A model generated the notes under the pieces. The model had not been told where the DNA came from and made no database searches. It worked only from the letters and a program-made list of their open reading frames with translations. DNA of 64,000 bases from Winogradskyella eckloniae. Its GTDB lineage: Bacteria; Bacteroidota; Bacteroidia; Flavobacteriales; Flavobacteriaceae. Position numbers and translations under genes: made by a program. Position 1 is the first letter of the stretch, and each line of letters opens with the position of its first letter. The stretch is from NCBI RefSeq assembly GCF_013249045.1, contig NZ_JABRWP010000008.1, forward strand, positions 62,001 through 126,000. Direction: 5' to 3'. Below, piece by piece: positions 53,948 to 63,190 of the stretch.

Positions 53948-54430
53948 TTATTGCGACCTTATGACTGAATTGATTGATAAATTGTAGGTTTTGAGAATTG
54001 AAGCCAATTTATGTTTTTCAATTTCTAAACGTTTTTTTGTTTTTCTAAATACAATTAACTTGTAGCAAGCTAAGGACATGCTCGTGGTTCCTAAAAAGTA
54101 AAAGGTATAATAGATATTAAAGTGTTTGTAACCAATATAGCTAAAATCTAATTTTAACGTATTCTTTAACTCATAGTAAGCAATTATTAAAATGAGTAAA
54201 CCAAGGGCATTTAATAGCACAAAGTTGAAATAGATATATGATTTAGTTTTATTTAATTTTTCTATCTCATGACACACGTTAGTGACTTGTTCTGTCATGA
54301 TGCTACTAAATTGAAGATCGGGACATCGTGATTTAAATTTTGGCTTTTTGTGCGTTAAACCACAGGTAAGACCAACCTTAAGATCCATTTCTGGGAATTT
54401 ACATAAATTACAATGTTGAGCTTGAATCAT
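53948..54430 (-). CDS. Small membrane protein with N-terminal cysteine motif
   Basis: The 160-residue protein starts with HCNLCKFPEMD, GLTCGLTHKK and SRCPD, giving C-x2-C...C...C, a probable zinc-binding knuckle. It has two membrane helices (about 65-85 and 105-125) and a basic C-terminal helix. I do not recognise a named family. It lies 24 bp after the M14 carboxypeptidase coding end on the same strand, so it is likely downstream in the same transcript. Confidence 0.6.
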   Translation of the reverse strand: MIQAQHCNLCKFPEMDLKVGLTCGLTHKKPKFKSRCPDLQFSSIMTEQVTNVCHEIEKLNKTKSYIYFNFVLLNALGLLILIIAYYELKNTLKLDFSYIGYKHFNIYYTFYFLGTTSMSLACYKLIVFRKTKKRLEIEKHKLASILKTYNLSINSVIRSQ

Positions 54431-54454
54431 AGTGAGCTTAAAAATAAATGCATA

Positions 54455-56212
54455 TCAATTTACACGATAAATAGGATATTGCATATGTGCCTTTTCATAA
54501 TGCTTACTTTGTTTATGTAACCAATCTAGTTGAGCATACCAGTTATTTGCAAAATCTTCATCATAACTAATCTTTATATTAAATTCTATTTGAAGTTTAG
54601 GATTTTCGTTTAAAAGTTGTGTGGCTTTATCTTCCCAAACATAAGGTGAAAATCCTTCCTTTTGTTGTAAGATGGTATCAAAAAAATTCCAGTTAAAAAA
54701 GGAGTCTGGTGCTGTTGGTTCTAAGGTTTCTAATAGATAACGCACAGCATTTTGATTTGTAAACACCATATAATCTCCTTTTTTAAATTGTATGTTTTTT
54801 GAGGTCGAATTTACGGTTGTATTAAAGTGTGCGTAATGACCTTCATATGGCGATTTTTTAGTTTCAAAAGCACCAATTTTGTACGCTTCTACATTAATTA
54901 TAGTGTCTTTTTCTAAGGTTGAAAATTTAACCTTATTAATGGTTAATGCATCCATAATATTATGCCAACCTTGAGGTATTATATACGCTTTTGGTACTGT
55001 AATGGTCGCGCTAGGTTGGTAATAATTTTTATAATTTACTTTTTTAGTGAAGGGCTTTTGTCTATTATATTTTAGGCGATTAGCACCTGTTAAGTCACTT
55101 TTAACCATTTCACCTTCGTAACCTTTAAAGTTAAGAGTAGATGATTTTGTGGTATCAATTTCCCACGAAATAGGATATACTTTTCCTGCGGACCATAATT
55201 TACGTTGTTCTGCTCTAAGCTGTGTAATTTTTTTGCCATCTTCTTCCGTGATTTCAATCATGCTTTTCATGATTTCGTAGGTGCCTTCGACGCGTTGTTT
55301 GTATGGTTTTAGCATGTGTGTTTCAACCATCATACCTAAGGTGTTAAACAAGCTGGTATAACCAGTAGAATATCTAGGCGAATCTAAAAATTGCTTAAAT
55401 CCATCATCTGGTGTTTTATTAAAAACATTCACATAAGGCGTTATGTCCCAAGATTTAGTTTTGAGTTTTTGCTCTAGTTTTGGCATCATTTGGTCATTTA
55501 AAAACGCACCAAGCTGACCACCTAATTTGTTATGTTGCGTAAACAAATGCGTTAGAGTATACTGGTAATCTGCACCATTACTAACATGATTGTCAATGAA
55601 GACATCGGGTTGTAAAAGGTGGAAAATTTCGGCAAAGGCTTTTGCATTTTTAGTGTCTGCTTTAATAAAATCTCTATTGAGATCATAATTCCTTGCATTG
55701 CCTCTAAAACCATATGCTTTTGGTCCGTTTTGGTTCGTTCTTGTTGTGGAGTTTCTGTTTAAACTGCCACCAATATTATAAATAGGAATAGTTGCTATAA
55801 CGGTGTGTTTTGGTGCCTTGATTTTTCCTTGTACAAAATCTCTAAAAAGCATCATTGTAGCATCAATACCGTCTGATTCTCCTGGATGAATGCCATTGTT
55901 TATTAATAAGATCCTGTTATTTTTTCGTAAACTTTGATAATCATGGTCGGTAGTATTAAAATTTAAAGTAACTAGGTGCAGCGGTTTTCCGGAATCTGTT
56001 TCACCCATGGTTTGTATTGAAATTTCTGGATACTGATTCGCTAGATCGTTATAGAATTTTATGGTTTCTTCGTAGGTAGCGGTTTCTAATCCCTTACTTT
56101 TTTCAAAAACAGTCGTGAAATTAATGCTCGTATTTAGTGGTGTCTCATCTTTATTTTCTGAAGTGTTACCGCATGTATAAAGGATTAGAAATAGGCAATA
56201 GATTTTTTTCAT
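54455..56212 (-). CDS. M14 family zinc carboxypeptidase, exported
   Basis: The ATG at 56212 gives 585 residues beginning MKKIYCLFLILYTCGNTSEN, a signal peptide and possible lipoprotein site at Cys13. Zinc ligands are in NNGIHPGESDG (HxxE, about 103-106) and DNHVSNGADY (the third His, about 207), and GMMVETHML may hold the catalytic Glu. The C-terminal 250 residues are an extra domain. It likely trims peptides in the envelope. A start 14 codons upstream would overlap the divergent gene. Confidence 0.83.
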   Translation of the reverse strand: MKKIYCLFLILYTCGNTSENKDETPLNTSINFTTVFEKSKGLETATYEETIKFYNDLANQYPEISIQTMGETDSGKPLHLVTLNFNTTDHDYQSLRKNNRILLINNGIHPGESDGIDATMMLFRDFVQGKIKAPKHTVIATIPIYNIGGSLNRNSTTRTNQNGPKAYGFRGNARNYDLNRDFIKADTKNAKAFAEIFHLLQPDVFIDNHVSNGADYQYTLTHLFTQHNKLGGQLGAFLNDQMMPKLEQKLKTKSWDITPYVNVFNKTPDDGFKQFLDSPRYSTGYTSLFNTLGMMVETHMLKPYKQRVEGTYEIMKSMIEITEEDGKKITQLRAEQRKLWSAGKVYPISWEIDTTKSSTLNFKGYEGEMVKSDLTGANRLKYNRQKPFTKKVNYKNYYQPSATITVPKAYIIPQGWHNIMDALTINKVKFSTLEKDTIINVEAYKIGAFETKKSPYEGHYAHFNTTVNSTSKNIQFKKGDYMVFTNQNAVRYLLETLEPTAPDSFFNWNFFDTILQQKEGFSPYVWEDKATQLLNENPKLQIEFNIKISYDEDFANNWYAQLDWLHKQSKHYEKAHMQYPIYRVN

Positions 56213-56252
56213 GATGTTTTGATTTGCTATAAAATTAATTATATTTATCCAC

Positions 56253-56621
56253 ATGAAAACTCATTATTTAAGCTTCGGTGAAATTATTGTACTTGAGCCT
56301 AATATCGCCGAGGTTATTATATACCAAGGTGTATTAATGGATTTACAAATGGTGGAAGAATATCATGCAACCTTATTGGAGCATTTAGAAGCCCCTTTTT
56401 TCCTTCTTATTAATAAAAAATTTGCCTACACCTACACATTTGAAGCCCAAAATGAAATAGCTAATTTAAGAGAAATAAAAGGAATGGCTGTTGTTGTAGA
56501 AGGGTATGTTGGTAAAAAATCTACGGAGTTTTTAATTGCAATAAATGAGAGTAAATCTTGGAATATTCAAACTTTTAGTAATAAAACAGAGGCCTTAAAT
56601 TGGATAAAAATTCATAATTAG
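56253..56621 (+). CDS. Small STAS/SpoIIAA-like protein
   Basis: The 122-residue cytosolic protein has alternating strands and helices (IIVLEPNIAEVIIYQGV, FFLLINKKFAYTYTFEAQ, GMAVVVEGYVGKKSTEFLIA). This resembles the SpoIIAA/STAS-like fold of small flavobacterial proteins. The family call is tentative and the role unknown. It is divergent from the M14 gene with only 40 bp between the start codons. Confidence 0.6.
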   Translation: MKTHYLSFGEIIVLEPNIAEVIIYQGVLMDLQMVEEYHATLLEHLEAPFFLLINKKFAYTYTFEAQNEIANLREIKGMAVVVEGYVGKKSTEFLIAINESKSWNIQTFSNKTEALNWIKIHN

Positions 56622-56650
56622 TTTTTAGTTTATATCGTATTAAAAAACAA

Positions 56651-56658
56651 TAACTTTG
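56651..56658 (+). promoter_or_regulatory. Promoter -7 element for ctlX
   Basis: TAACTTTG is a perfect TAnnTTTG box 23 bp before the ctlX ATG. No TTTG lies at the expected -33 place. Confidence 0.6.
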
Positions 56659-56681
56659 CAACTTACATTATCTCGTTATAA

Positions 56682-57614
56682 ATGCTACAAACTACAAATA
56701 CAATTTTGATGATTCGTCCTGTTAATTTTAGGATGAATGAGCAAACTGCAATCAATAACTATTTTCAAGAAAATATAGATTTAAAGCAAACAGAAATCAA
56801 TCTAAAAGCGCAAAACGAATTTGATGCTTTTGTAGAGAAATTACGTGCTGTAGGCATCCATGTTATTGTGGAGAATGATGATGCGTTATTGGATACGCCA
56901 GATTCTATTTTTCCTAATAACTGGGTAAGTTTTCATAGTAATGGTGATGTTGCTAAATATCCAATGTTTGCAGAGAATAGACGTAAAGAACGACGAGATG
57001 AAGTCTTTGTGAGATTAGAAGAAGAAGGGTTTAAAATAGAACATATAGTAGACTATACTTCAGCAGAACTCGAAGGTGTTTTCTTAGAAGGAACGGGCAG
57101 TATGGCCTTAGATCGTGTAAATAGAAAGGCCTATTGTGCGTTATCACCAAGAGCAGATGAAGCGTTGTTTATTGAGTTTTGTGAAGATTTTGAGTTTTCT
57201 CCAGTGATTTTTACGGCAAATCAGACTGTAAATGACCAGCGATTAGCAATTTATCACACTAACGTAATGATGTGTTTAGCAGAGAACTTTGCAGTAATAT
57301 GTTTAGATACTATTGATGATAAAAAAGAGCGTAAAAATGTTGTAAAACATTTAAAGCAAGATGGAAAGGAAATTGTATCAATTACCGAAGCACAAATGCA
57401 CCAATTTGCTGGTAATATGCTGCAGTTACGAGGACAAAATAATCAGCTTTATTTAGTAATGAGTGCAGCAGCTCATAAGAGTTTAACGCCTCATCAAATT
57501 AAAATTATAGAAAAATATTGTCCTATTCTATCGAGCTCATTAGATACTATAGAAACCTGTGGTGGTGGAAGTGCTCGCTGTATGATGGCTGAGGTTTTTC
57601 TTCCTAAGGCTTAA
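56682..57614 (+). CDS. ctlX: Citrulline hydrolase CtlX (pentein fold)
   Basis: The 310-residue protein matches CtlX: NTILMIRPVNFRMNEQTAIN at the start, DSIFPNNWVSFHSNGDVAKY, FLEGTGSMALDRVNRKAY, the catalytic His in LAIYHTNVMMCL (about 195) and the Cys in CGGGSARCMMAEVF (about 302). CtlX is an amidinotransferase-related enzyme linked to citrulline use. A second pentein enzyme is encoded at 45590-46501, so arginine-type metabolism is represented twice in the window. Confidence 0.9.
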   Translation: MLQTTNTILMIRPVNFRMNEQTAINNYFQENIDLKQTEINLKAQNEFDAFVEKLRAVGIHVIVENDDALLDTPDSIFPNNWVSFHSNGDVAKYPMFAENRRKERRDEVFVRLEEEGFKIEHIVDYTSAELEGVFLEGTGSMALDRVNRKAYCALSPRADEALFIEFCEDFEFSPVIFTANQTVNDQRLAIYHTNVMMCLAENFAVICLDTIDDKKERKNVVKHLKQDGKEIVSITEAQMHQFAGNMLQLRGQNNQLYLVMSAAAHKSLTPHQIKIIEKYCPILSSSLDTIETCGGGSARCMMAEVFLPKA

Positions 57615-57653
57615 TTATTATTTGCAAACCAATATCGTTTTTTGCTTAACGGC

Positions 57654-59723
57654 TTAAGATTTTGTGTCTGTACTTGGTAGCTCAATAAAGAATTTACTAC
57701 CTACGTTTTGTGTACTTTCTACCCAGATTTTTCCGTTGTTAAGTTCTACTAAATCTTTTGCAATAGTTAGACCTAAACCAGTTCCTTTTTCGTTTTTTGT
57801 ACCTGTCGTGGTAAAGTTCTTATGCGATGCAAACAGCTTACTTATATTTTCTTTAGCAATACCAACACCAGTGTCTTCAACACAGATTATTGCTTTGCCA
57901 TTTAGGACTTGGTTAGATATGGTAATAACATCACCAATTCGGCTAAATTTAACAGCGTTGGTAATTAAATTTTGCACTACAATTTCTACCATGCTACGAT
58001 CTGCATAAACTAATCCATTTTGCGATTCGTCAATAAGTACAATATTTTTATCTTCCACTTTTTGTTCTACCAATGCAATTTTGGTATGAAAAACATCTTG
58101 GATATTAAACAGTTCTGGTTTTGGTTCTAAATTTTGCAGTTGAGATTTAGACCAATTTAATAGATTATATAAAAGTGCATTTGCGTTATCAGCATTCTCA
58201 CTTAATTCTGGTATTAATTCATAAAACTCATCTTTAGAAATGCTATCTTCCTTTAATAAGTCTAAAAACGCCTTTATAGAAGAGATCGAATCTTTTAAAT
58301 CATGTGATACAATAGAAAAAAGTTTGTCTTTAACTTGGTTAACTTCTTCTAAATGATGTGTTTGTTCTAAAATAGCTTCGGTTCTAATCTGTTCTTGATC
58401 TAATTTGTCTTTTTGCTTTTCTAATTCGTCTTTATGCGATTTTGTTTTTAATAAACTATATACAAGAAGCGCGGATACAAGGGCTAGTAAAGCAATTAAA
58501 ACATAAAAAAGAGTTGCGTTATGATTCCAAGCATGTGTTTCACTTGGTTCTTGTTCTTTTAAAGTTGTTTTAGTTGGCTCAATTGCCGTGTTGCTTGTGT
58601 TTTCAGTAGGCGTTAAATCTAAAGGATCTACTTTTGTTGGGAAAACAGGTTGGTCTATTTTAGAAAGCGAATCTTTTAGTTTATAGAATTTATTTTGCCA
58701 AAAAAAGGCGTTTTGAAACTGTCCTTGAGTAGAATCTAAGGCCATATGAAGTTTGTAATTCTCTAATAATTCTTTTTTATTATTTGTTTTTTGAGCAATA
58801 GCATAAGCTTCATTTAATTGTTTCTCAGCTAATTTTACTTTTTTATTCTGAAGGTTTAAGTTGCCAATTGCATTTAGTGCGCGTAACAGACCTTCTTTAT
58901 TATCTTGTTTTCTGTTGTATTTTAATCCTTCAACTAAATATTCAGAAGCTTTATCATATTCCTTAAAGCGTAAATATTCGCTACCAAGTTTAGGAAGAAT
59001 TTCGCCTCGTAATTCATGGTCGGTTTTAGGGTTTAATATATCTAATGCTTTTTCGTAATATTCAATAGCTTTTCTATGTTCTTTAAGTAAAGAGTAAAGC
59101 TCAGCTATATTTTTTGTGGAGTTTTTAATTCCGTCCTTATCCTTAATTAGTTTTCTTACTTCTAAAGCTTTGTAATTAAATTCAATGGCTTTATCAATTT
59201 GGTTTGTGTTGTAGTAAGCTTCTGCTAAATTATTATACGCTGCGCTTAATTCGTTATTAAGATTTTGTTTTTCAAAAATGGAAATGGCAGACAAAGAATT
59301 TTGTAAACCAACAGCATAATTGCCACGTTTTATTTCAATAAGTCCTATACTATTACTAACCTTAGCAATACCAAGAGTATCTTTTATTTTTAGGTATAAG
59401 TCTCTCGATGTATTGTAGTTGTCTATGGCATTAAAATAGTCATTGCGTTCTGTATAGATTAAGGCTCTAAAATACGTGTTCTCGGCAATGCCTTTTATAT
59501 AATTTAATTCCTCAGCAAGTTTTGATGTTTGGTTAACAAAAAGTAAAGCCTTGTCAAACTCCTTTAACTTATAAAGTTCATTTATAAGCACAAGCGACTT
59601 GTCTACTTTTGTAGAGTCTGCGTTCATATACGCTAATTGTACTGTTAGTTCATCTATTTTTTCATTTTGAGAAAAAAGAGCAAACGACATGAGACAAACA
59701 GCTATTGTAATAAACTGTTTCAT
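57654..59723 (-). CDS. TPR-sensor histidine kinase
   Basis: The 689-residue protein has a signal peptide (MKQFITIAVCLMSFALFSQN), about seven TPR units from residue 60 to 340, a membrane helix (FYVLIALLALVSALLVYSLL, about 405-425), a coiled coil and a kinase core. The core has the H-box SIVSHDLKDSISSIKAFLDL, N-box LITNAVKFSR, G1 VEDTGVGIAKENI and G2 GTGLGLTIAKDL. The TPR part would be periplasmic. No response regulator is adjacent, so it is an orphan kinase. Confidence 0.9.
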   Translation of the reverse strand: MKQFITIAVCLMSFALFSQNEKIDELTVQLAYMNADSTKVDKSLVLINELYKLKEFDKALLFVNQTSKLAEELNYIKGIAENTYFRALIYTERNDYFNAIDNYNTSRDLYLKIKDTLGIAKVSNSIGLIEIKRGNYAVGLQNSLSAISIFEKQNLNNELSAAYNNLAEAYYNTNQIDKAIEFNYKALEVRKLIKDKDGIKNSTKNIAELYSLLKEHRKAIEYYEKALDILNPKTDHELRGEILPKLGSEYLRFKEYDKASEYLVEGLKYNRKQDNKEGLLRALNAIGNLNLQNKKVKLAEKQLNEAYAIAQKTNNKKELLENYKLHMALDSTQGQFQNAFFWQNKFYKLKDSLSKIDQPVFPTKVDPLDLTPTENTSNTAIEPTKTTLKEQEPSETHAWNHNATLFYVLIALLALVSALLVYSLLKTKSHKDELEKQKDKLDQEQIRTEAILEQTHHLEEVNQVKDKLFSIVSHDLKDSISSIKAFLDLLKEDSISKDEFYELIPELSENADNANALLYNLLNWSKSQLQNLEPKPELFNIQDVFHTKIALVEQKVEDKNIVLIDESQNGLVYADRSMVEIVVQNLITNAVKFSRIGDVITISNQVLNGKAIICVEDTGVGIAKENISKLFASHKNFTTTGTKNEKGTGLGLTIAKDLVELNNGKIWVESTQNVGSKFFIELPSTDTKS

Positions 59724-59966
59724 CTTAAAATAGCGTTAAAACGAATTGCGCTGTTTTGGTGAGAAAAACTTTTATAGAGGGATAGAAAAAGTAAGTTAAC
59801 ACTAAACAATAACAACTTGGTTAAAGTTTCATTATTAAGCTTCATTAATGTTTGGGACATTAGATTAATAGCGTCTCAAAAATGCTACTATCAAAACAAA
59901 TATGCTAATAATTAAGATTTAATACGAATAAATTAGATAAACGGTTGAAAAAATTATAATTCGAAA

Positions 59967-59995
59967 AAGTCATTTCGATTAACGGCAGAAATCTT
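59967..59995. repeat. Degenerate flavobacterial intergenic repeat
   Basis: AAGTCATTTC (59967-59976) and GAAATCTT (59988-59995) pair as ATTTC/GAAAT and AAG/CTT with a two-base bulge. The string GTCATTTCGA...AGAAATCTT resembles a dispersed repeat common between flavobacterial genes. Confidence 0.35.
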
Positions 59996-60143
59996 GGAGG
60001 TAATACAGTTTCATCGACGAAATGCATCTTGCCTTTAATTTATTGTTTGTCAATAGGTTATGTTTGTTGTTGTCCAAGGGACTTTGAAAATTATAGGTCA
60101 ATAATTATGTGAGTCCAACTGCTAATAAAAACAATAAATCTGC

Positions 60144-60151
60144 TATCTTTG
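60144..60151 (+). promoter_or_regulatory. Promoter -7 element for argS
   Basis: TATCTTTG is a perfect TAnnTTTG box 34 bp before the argS ATG at 60186. No good -33 box is seen. Confidence 0.6.
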
Positions 60152-60185
60152 CAAACGTTTTTAAATGCCAAAATATAACAGAATT

Positions 60186-61961
60186 ATGACTCTTCAAGAG
60201 ACTTTAGAAATACATGTAAAATCAGCAATAAATGCATTGTTCCAATCGGAATTAGAATCTGTAGAATTTCAAGCCACACGCAAAGAGTTTGCTGGAGATA
60301 TTACGGTTGTTGTTTTTCCTATGCTACGAGTTGTGAAGGGAAATCCTGCTGTCATTGGAGAACAAGTTGGTCAATATTTGTTAGACCATGTAGAGTTAGT
60401 AAAAGGATTTAATGTTGTAAAAGGGTTTTTAAATATTGAAATCAGCGATAGCTATTACCATAATTTCTTTCAAACTATAAAAGATAAAAGCAATTATGGC
60501 TTTGTTGAGAAAAAAGAAGATAAGGCCGTTATGGTAGAATATTCTTCACCAAACACTAACAAGCCACTGCATCTTGGTCACGTAAGAAATGTATTGTTAG
60601 GATATAGTGTTGCAGAAATTTTAAAGGCTTCCGGAAAGACGGTTTATAAAACACAGATTATCAATGATAGAGGTATTCATATTTGCAAAAGTATGTTGGC
60701 TTATCAGAAATTTGGACAAGGAGAAGTGCCTTCTGAAACTTTAAAAGGCGATAAGTTAGTCGGAAATTACTATGTGAAGTTTGATCAGGAATATAAGGCA
60801 CAAATCTCAGAATTAGTTGAGAATGGGCAGACAGAAGAAGAAGCGAAAAAAAATGCACCTTTATTACTAGAAGCTCAAGAAATGTTAATTAACTGGGAAG
60901 CAGGAGATGAAGACGTTGTTGCGCTTTGGAAAAAAATGAACCAATGGGTTTATGATGGTTTTGATGTTACATATAAAAATATAGGTGTTGATTTTGATTC
61001 CTATTATTACGAAAGCAATACCTATTTATTAGGTAAAGAATTTGTTGCCGAAGGGTTAAAAACTGGCGTATTCTTTAAAAAAGAAGATGGTTCTGTTTGG
61101 TGTGATTTAACGGAAGACGGTTTAGACGAAAAAATAGTTTTACGTAGTGACGGAACCGCTGTGTATATGACGCAAGATATTGGTACAGCCATTCAGCGTA
61201 TTAAGGATTTTCCAGACGTTGGTGGCATGGTGTACACTGTAGGTAATGAGCAAGATTATCATTTTAAAGTCTTATTCTTAATCTTGAAGAAATTAGGATT
61301 TGATTGGGCTAAAAATCTGTTCCACTTAAGTTATGGTATGGTAGATTTACCAAGCGGAAAAATGAAGAGTAGAGAAGGCACCGTTGTAGATGCAGATGAT
61401 TTAATCAAAGAAATGGCAGATACAGCTGAAGAGATTTCTAAAGAATTAGGAAAGCTTGAAGACTATGACTACACTGAAAAGAAAGCCTTGTACAAAACCA
61501 TAGGTTTAGGTGCATTGAAATATTATATTTTAAAAGTAGATCCTAAGAAAAGAATATTATTCGATCCAAAAGAGTCTATAGATTTTCAAGGAAATACAGG
61601 TCCTTTTATTCAATATACATATGCTAGAATTCAATCTATTTTAAGAAAAGCAGATGCAAATTCTAAGCCTGTAGATTATACAGAATTACCGCTTCATGAA
61701 AAAGAAAAACAGCTTATTAAGCAATTAGAGTTGTTTCCGGAAGTTATTCAAAATGCAGCAGAACAGCACAGTCCTGCATTGATTGCTAATTATACTTACG
61801 ATTTAGTAAAAGCGTTTAATTCGTTTTATCAAAATGTATCTATCCTTGGTGCGGATTCAGAACAAGAAAAACAATTTAGAGTTGAGTTGTCTAGAATAGT
61901 GAGTCAGACTATAAAAAATGCATTTCAGGTTTTAGGAATACAGGTTCCAGAGCGTATGTAA
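60186..61961 (+). CDS. argS: Arginyl-tRNA synthetase
   Basis: The ATG at 60186 gives 591 residues (MTLQETLEIHVKSAINALFQ). Class I motifs are the HIGH equivalent HLGH in NTNKPLHLGHVRN (about 123-126) and the KMSKS equivalent in SGKMKSREGTVVDADDL. It has the N-terminal Add-1 domain and a C-terminal anticodon-binding helix bundle ending FQVLGIQVPERM. An ATG seven codons upstream is possible but adds an atypical start. Confidence 0.96.
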   Translation: MTLQETLEIHVKSAINALFQSELESVEFQATRKEFAGDITVVVFPMLRVVKGNPAVIGEQVGQYLLDHVELVKGFNVVKGFLNIEISDSYYHNFFQTIKDKSNYGFVEKKEDKAVMVEYSSPNTNKPLHLGHVRNVLLGYSVAEILKASGKTVYKTQIINDRGIHICKSMLAYQKFGQGEVPSETLKGDKLVGNYYVKFDQEYKAQISELVENGQTEEEAKKNAPLLLEAQEMLINWEAGDEDVVALWKKMNQWVYDGFDVTYKNIGVDFDSYYYESNTYLLGKEFVAEGLKTGVFFKKEDGSVWCDLTEDGLDEKIVLRSDGTAVYMTQDIGTAIQRIKDFPDVGGMVYTVGNEQDYHFKVLFLILKKLGFDWAKNLFHLSYGMVDLPSGKMKSREGTVVDADDLIKEMADTAEEISKELGKLEDYDYTEKKALYKTIGLGALKYYILKVDPKKRILFDPKESIDFQGNTGPFIQYTYARIQSILRKADANSKPVDYTELPLHEKEKQLIKQLELFPEVIQNAAEQHSPALIANYTYDLVKAFNSFYQNVSILGADSEQEKQFRVELSRIVSQTIKNAFQVLGIQVPERM

Positions 61962-62035
61962 TTGGTGTTTTTTGTAGTCTTTTTTTTAATCCACAAAAAT
62001 TAGCCTTAAATTGTATTCATTCATTTTGAGGTATT

Positions 62036-63088
62036 TTGGAAATTGTTCGTTATATATTGTTAACCCAAGTCTTTGTTGCATTTTTTGTAGCAGGAGGCAT
62101 TTTTTTTAAAAAAAGACAATTACGTCATATTTCCTTATCTGCACTTATTGCGTTAGTTGGGTTTCATATTTTAATTTTTTTATATGGCTCAAGCCAACTG
62201 GTTAGTATTTATACAGAATTTGTAGATTGGTTTTATTTTGAGGTCGCTTTTCTGTTTGGACCATTAGTTTTTATCCATTTACAATGTTTAGTTTTTGATA
62301 AAAAAAGACTAAAAGGCATAGACTTTTTGCATCTACTGCCCATTGTAGTCTTTTGGATAGGTTATGGTGATGTACTGTTAATGGAAGGCACTGTACGTGC
62401 ACAGTATGTTTACGAAAATTTTAATTCTAGAACCATGGTATGGAATTACCTTTTAGCCTTACAGATGATGCTGTATGCTATAGGATGTTCTATTTTTCTT
62501 TTTAAGAACAAAGCTAAGCTTTCAGAGAAACGCTTACAATACGCTGTGTTTTTAGTATTGGCTTATGTTTGTTCTTCCTTACTCATTACTTATTTAACAC
62601 ATTATGCGAATAGCTGGAGAGATTTTGCGTGGTTCTATGTCATTCTTACCTTTTTGATTTTTGGCGTTGGATACTTTTTGGTTAACAACCCAGAGTTTTT
62701 ACTTCAAATTAAAAAGAAATATTTTGGGTCTAATCTTAATGAAAAAGACATGAAAAGAATTAAAGCTAAAATTGAAAAGGCATTTAAAAATGACAAAGTT
62801 TTCTTAGATGGACGTTTTAATATTTCGGGATTAAGTGAAATTTTAAATGAAAAACAACATCATGTTTCCCAAACATTTTCTGAATACATTTCTGAGAATT
62901 TTAATGACTATGTCAATAAGCACAGAATTGAAATTGCGAAACAATATTTACACGATTCTAAATACCAACATCTTAAAATAGAGGCTATTGCCTTAGAAAG
63001 TGGCTTTAATAATAAAGTAACATTTTATAAAGCATTTACCAAGTTTACAACGCAAACACCCTCTGCTTTTAGGAAATTAAAAAAGTGA
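62036..63088 (+). CDS. Membrane-anchored AraC family regulator
   Basis: From a TTG start the product has 350 residues with seven hydrophobic helices (about 5-25, 35-53, 62-82, 98-116, 132-152, 165-186 and 196-213). A C-terminal AraC DNA-binding domain follows, with two helix-turn-helix units (ISGLSEILNEKQHHVSQTFS and IEAIALESGFNNKVTFYKAF). The layout matches 7TM-AraC sensors of Bacteroidota. No ATG precedes the first helix, so TTG is the likely start. Confidence 0.8.
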   Translation: MEIVRYILLTQVFVAFFVAGGIFFKKRQLRHISLSALIALVGFHILIFLYGSSQLVSIYTEFVDWFYFEVAFLFGPLVFIHLQCLVFDKKRLKGIDFLHLLPIVVFWIGYGDVLLMEGTVRAQYVYENFNSRTMVWNYLLALQMMLYAIGCSIFLFKNKAKLSEKRLQYAVFLVLAYVCSSLLITYLTHYANSWRDFAWFYVILTFLIFGVGYFLVNNPEFLLQIKKKYFGSNLNEKDMKRIKAKIEKAFKNDKVFLDGRFNISGLSEILNEKQHHVSQTFSEYISENFNDYVNKHRIEIAKQYLHDSKYQHLKIEAIALESGFNNKVTFYKAFTKFTTQTPSAFRKLKK

Positions 63089-63109
63089 AGAATAATAATT
63101 GTTTACGGT

Positions 63110-63152
63110 TTTACAACAGGGTTTTTATAGCTTAAATGAGAATTGTTGTAAA
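63110..63152 (+). promoter_or_regulatory. Inverted repeat upstream of the surface-protein gene
   Basis: TTTACAAC (63110-63117) and GTTGTAAA (63145-63152) form a perfect 8-bp inverted repeat with a 27-bp spacer. The right arm overlaps TAAATTAG, a near -7 box. It could be an operator for the neighbouring AraC-type regulator. Confidence 0.35.
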
Positions 63153-63190
63153 TTAGTGTGAAATAAATAGCTAATTAAAAAAACAATGTT

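Larger units (their letters stand above)
59724..60185. other. Intergenic region between the histidine kinase and argS
   Basis: This 462-bp gap holds the argS -7 element, a degenerate palindromic repeat near 59967-59995 and a small TTTC-ATCGAC-GAAA palindrome. No credible reading frame or RNA gene is seen. Confidence 0.5.
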
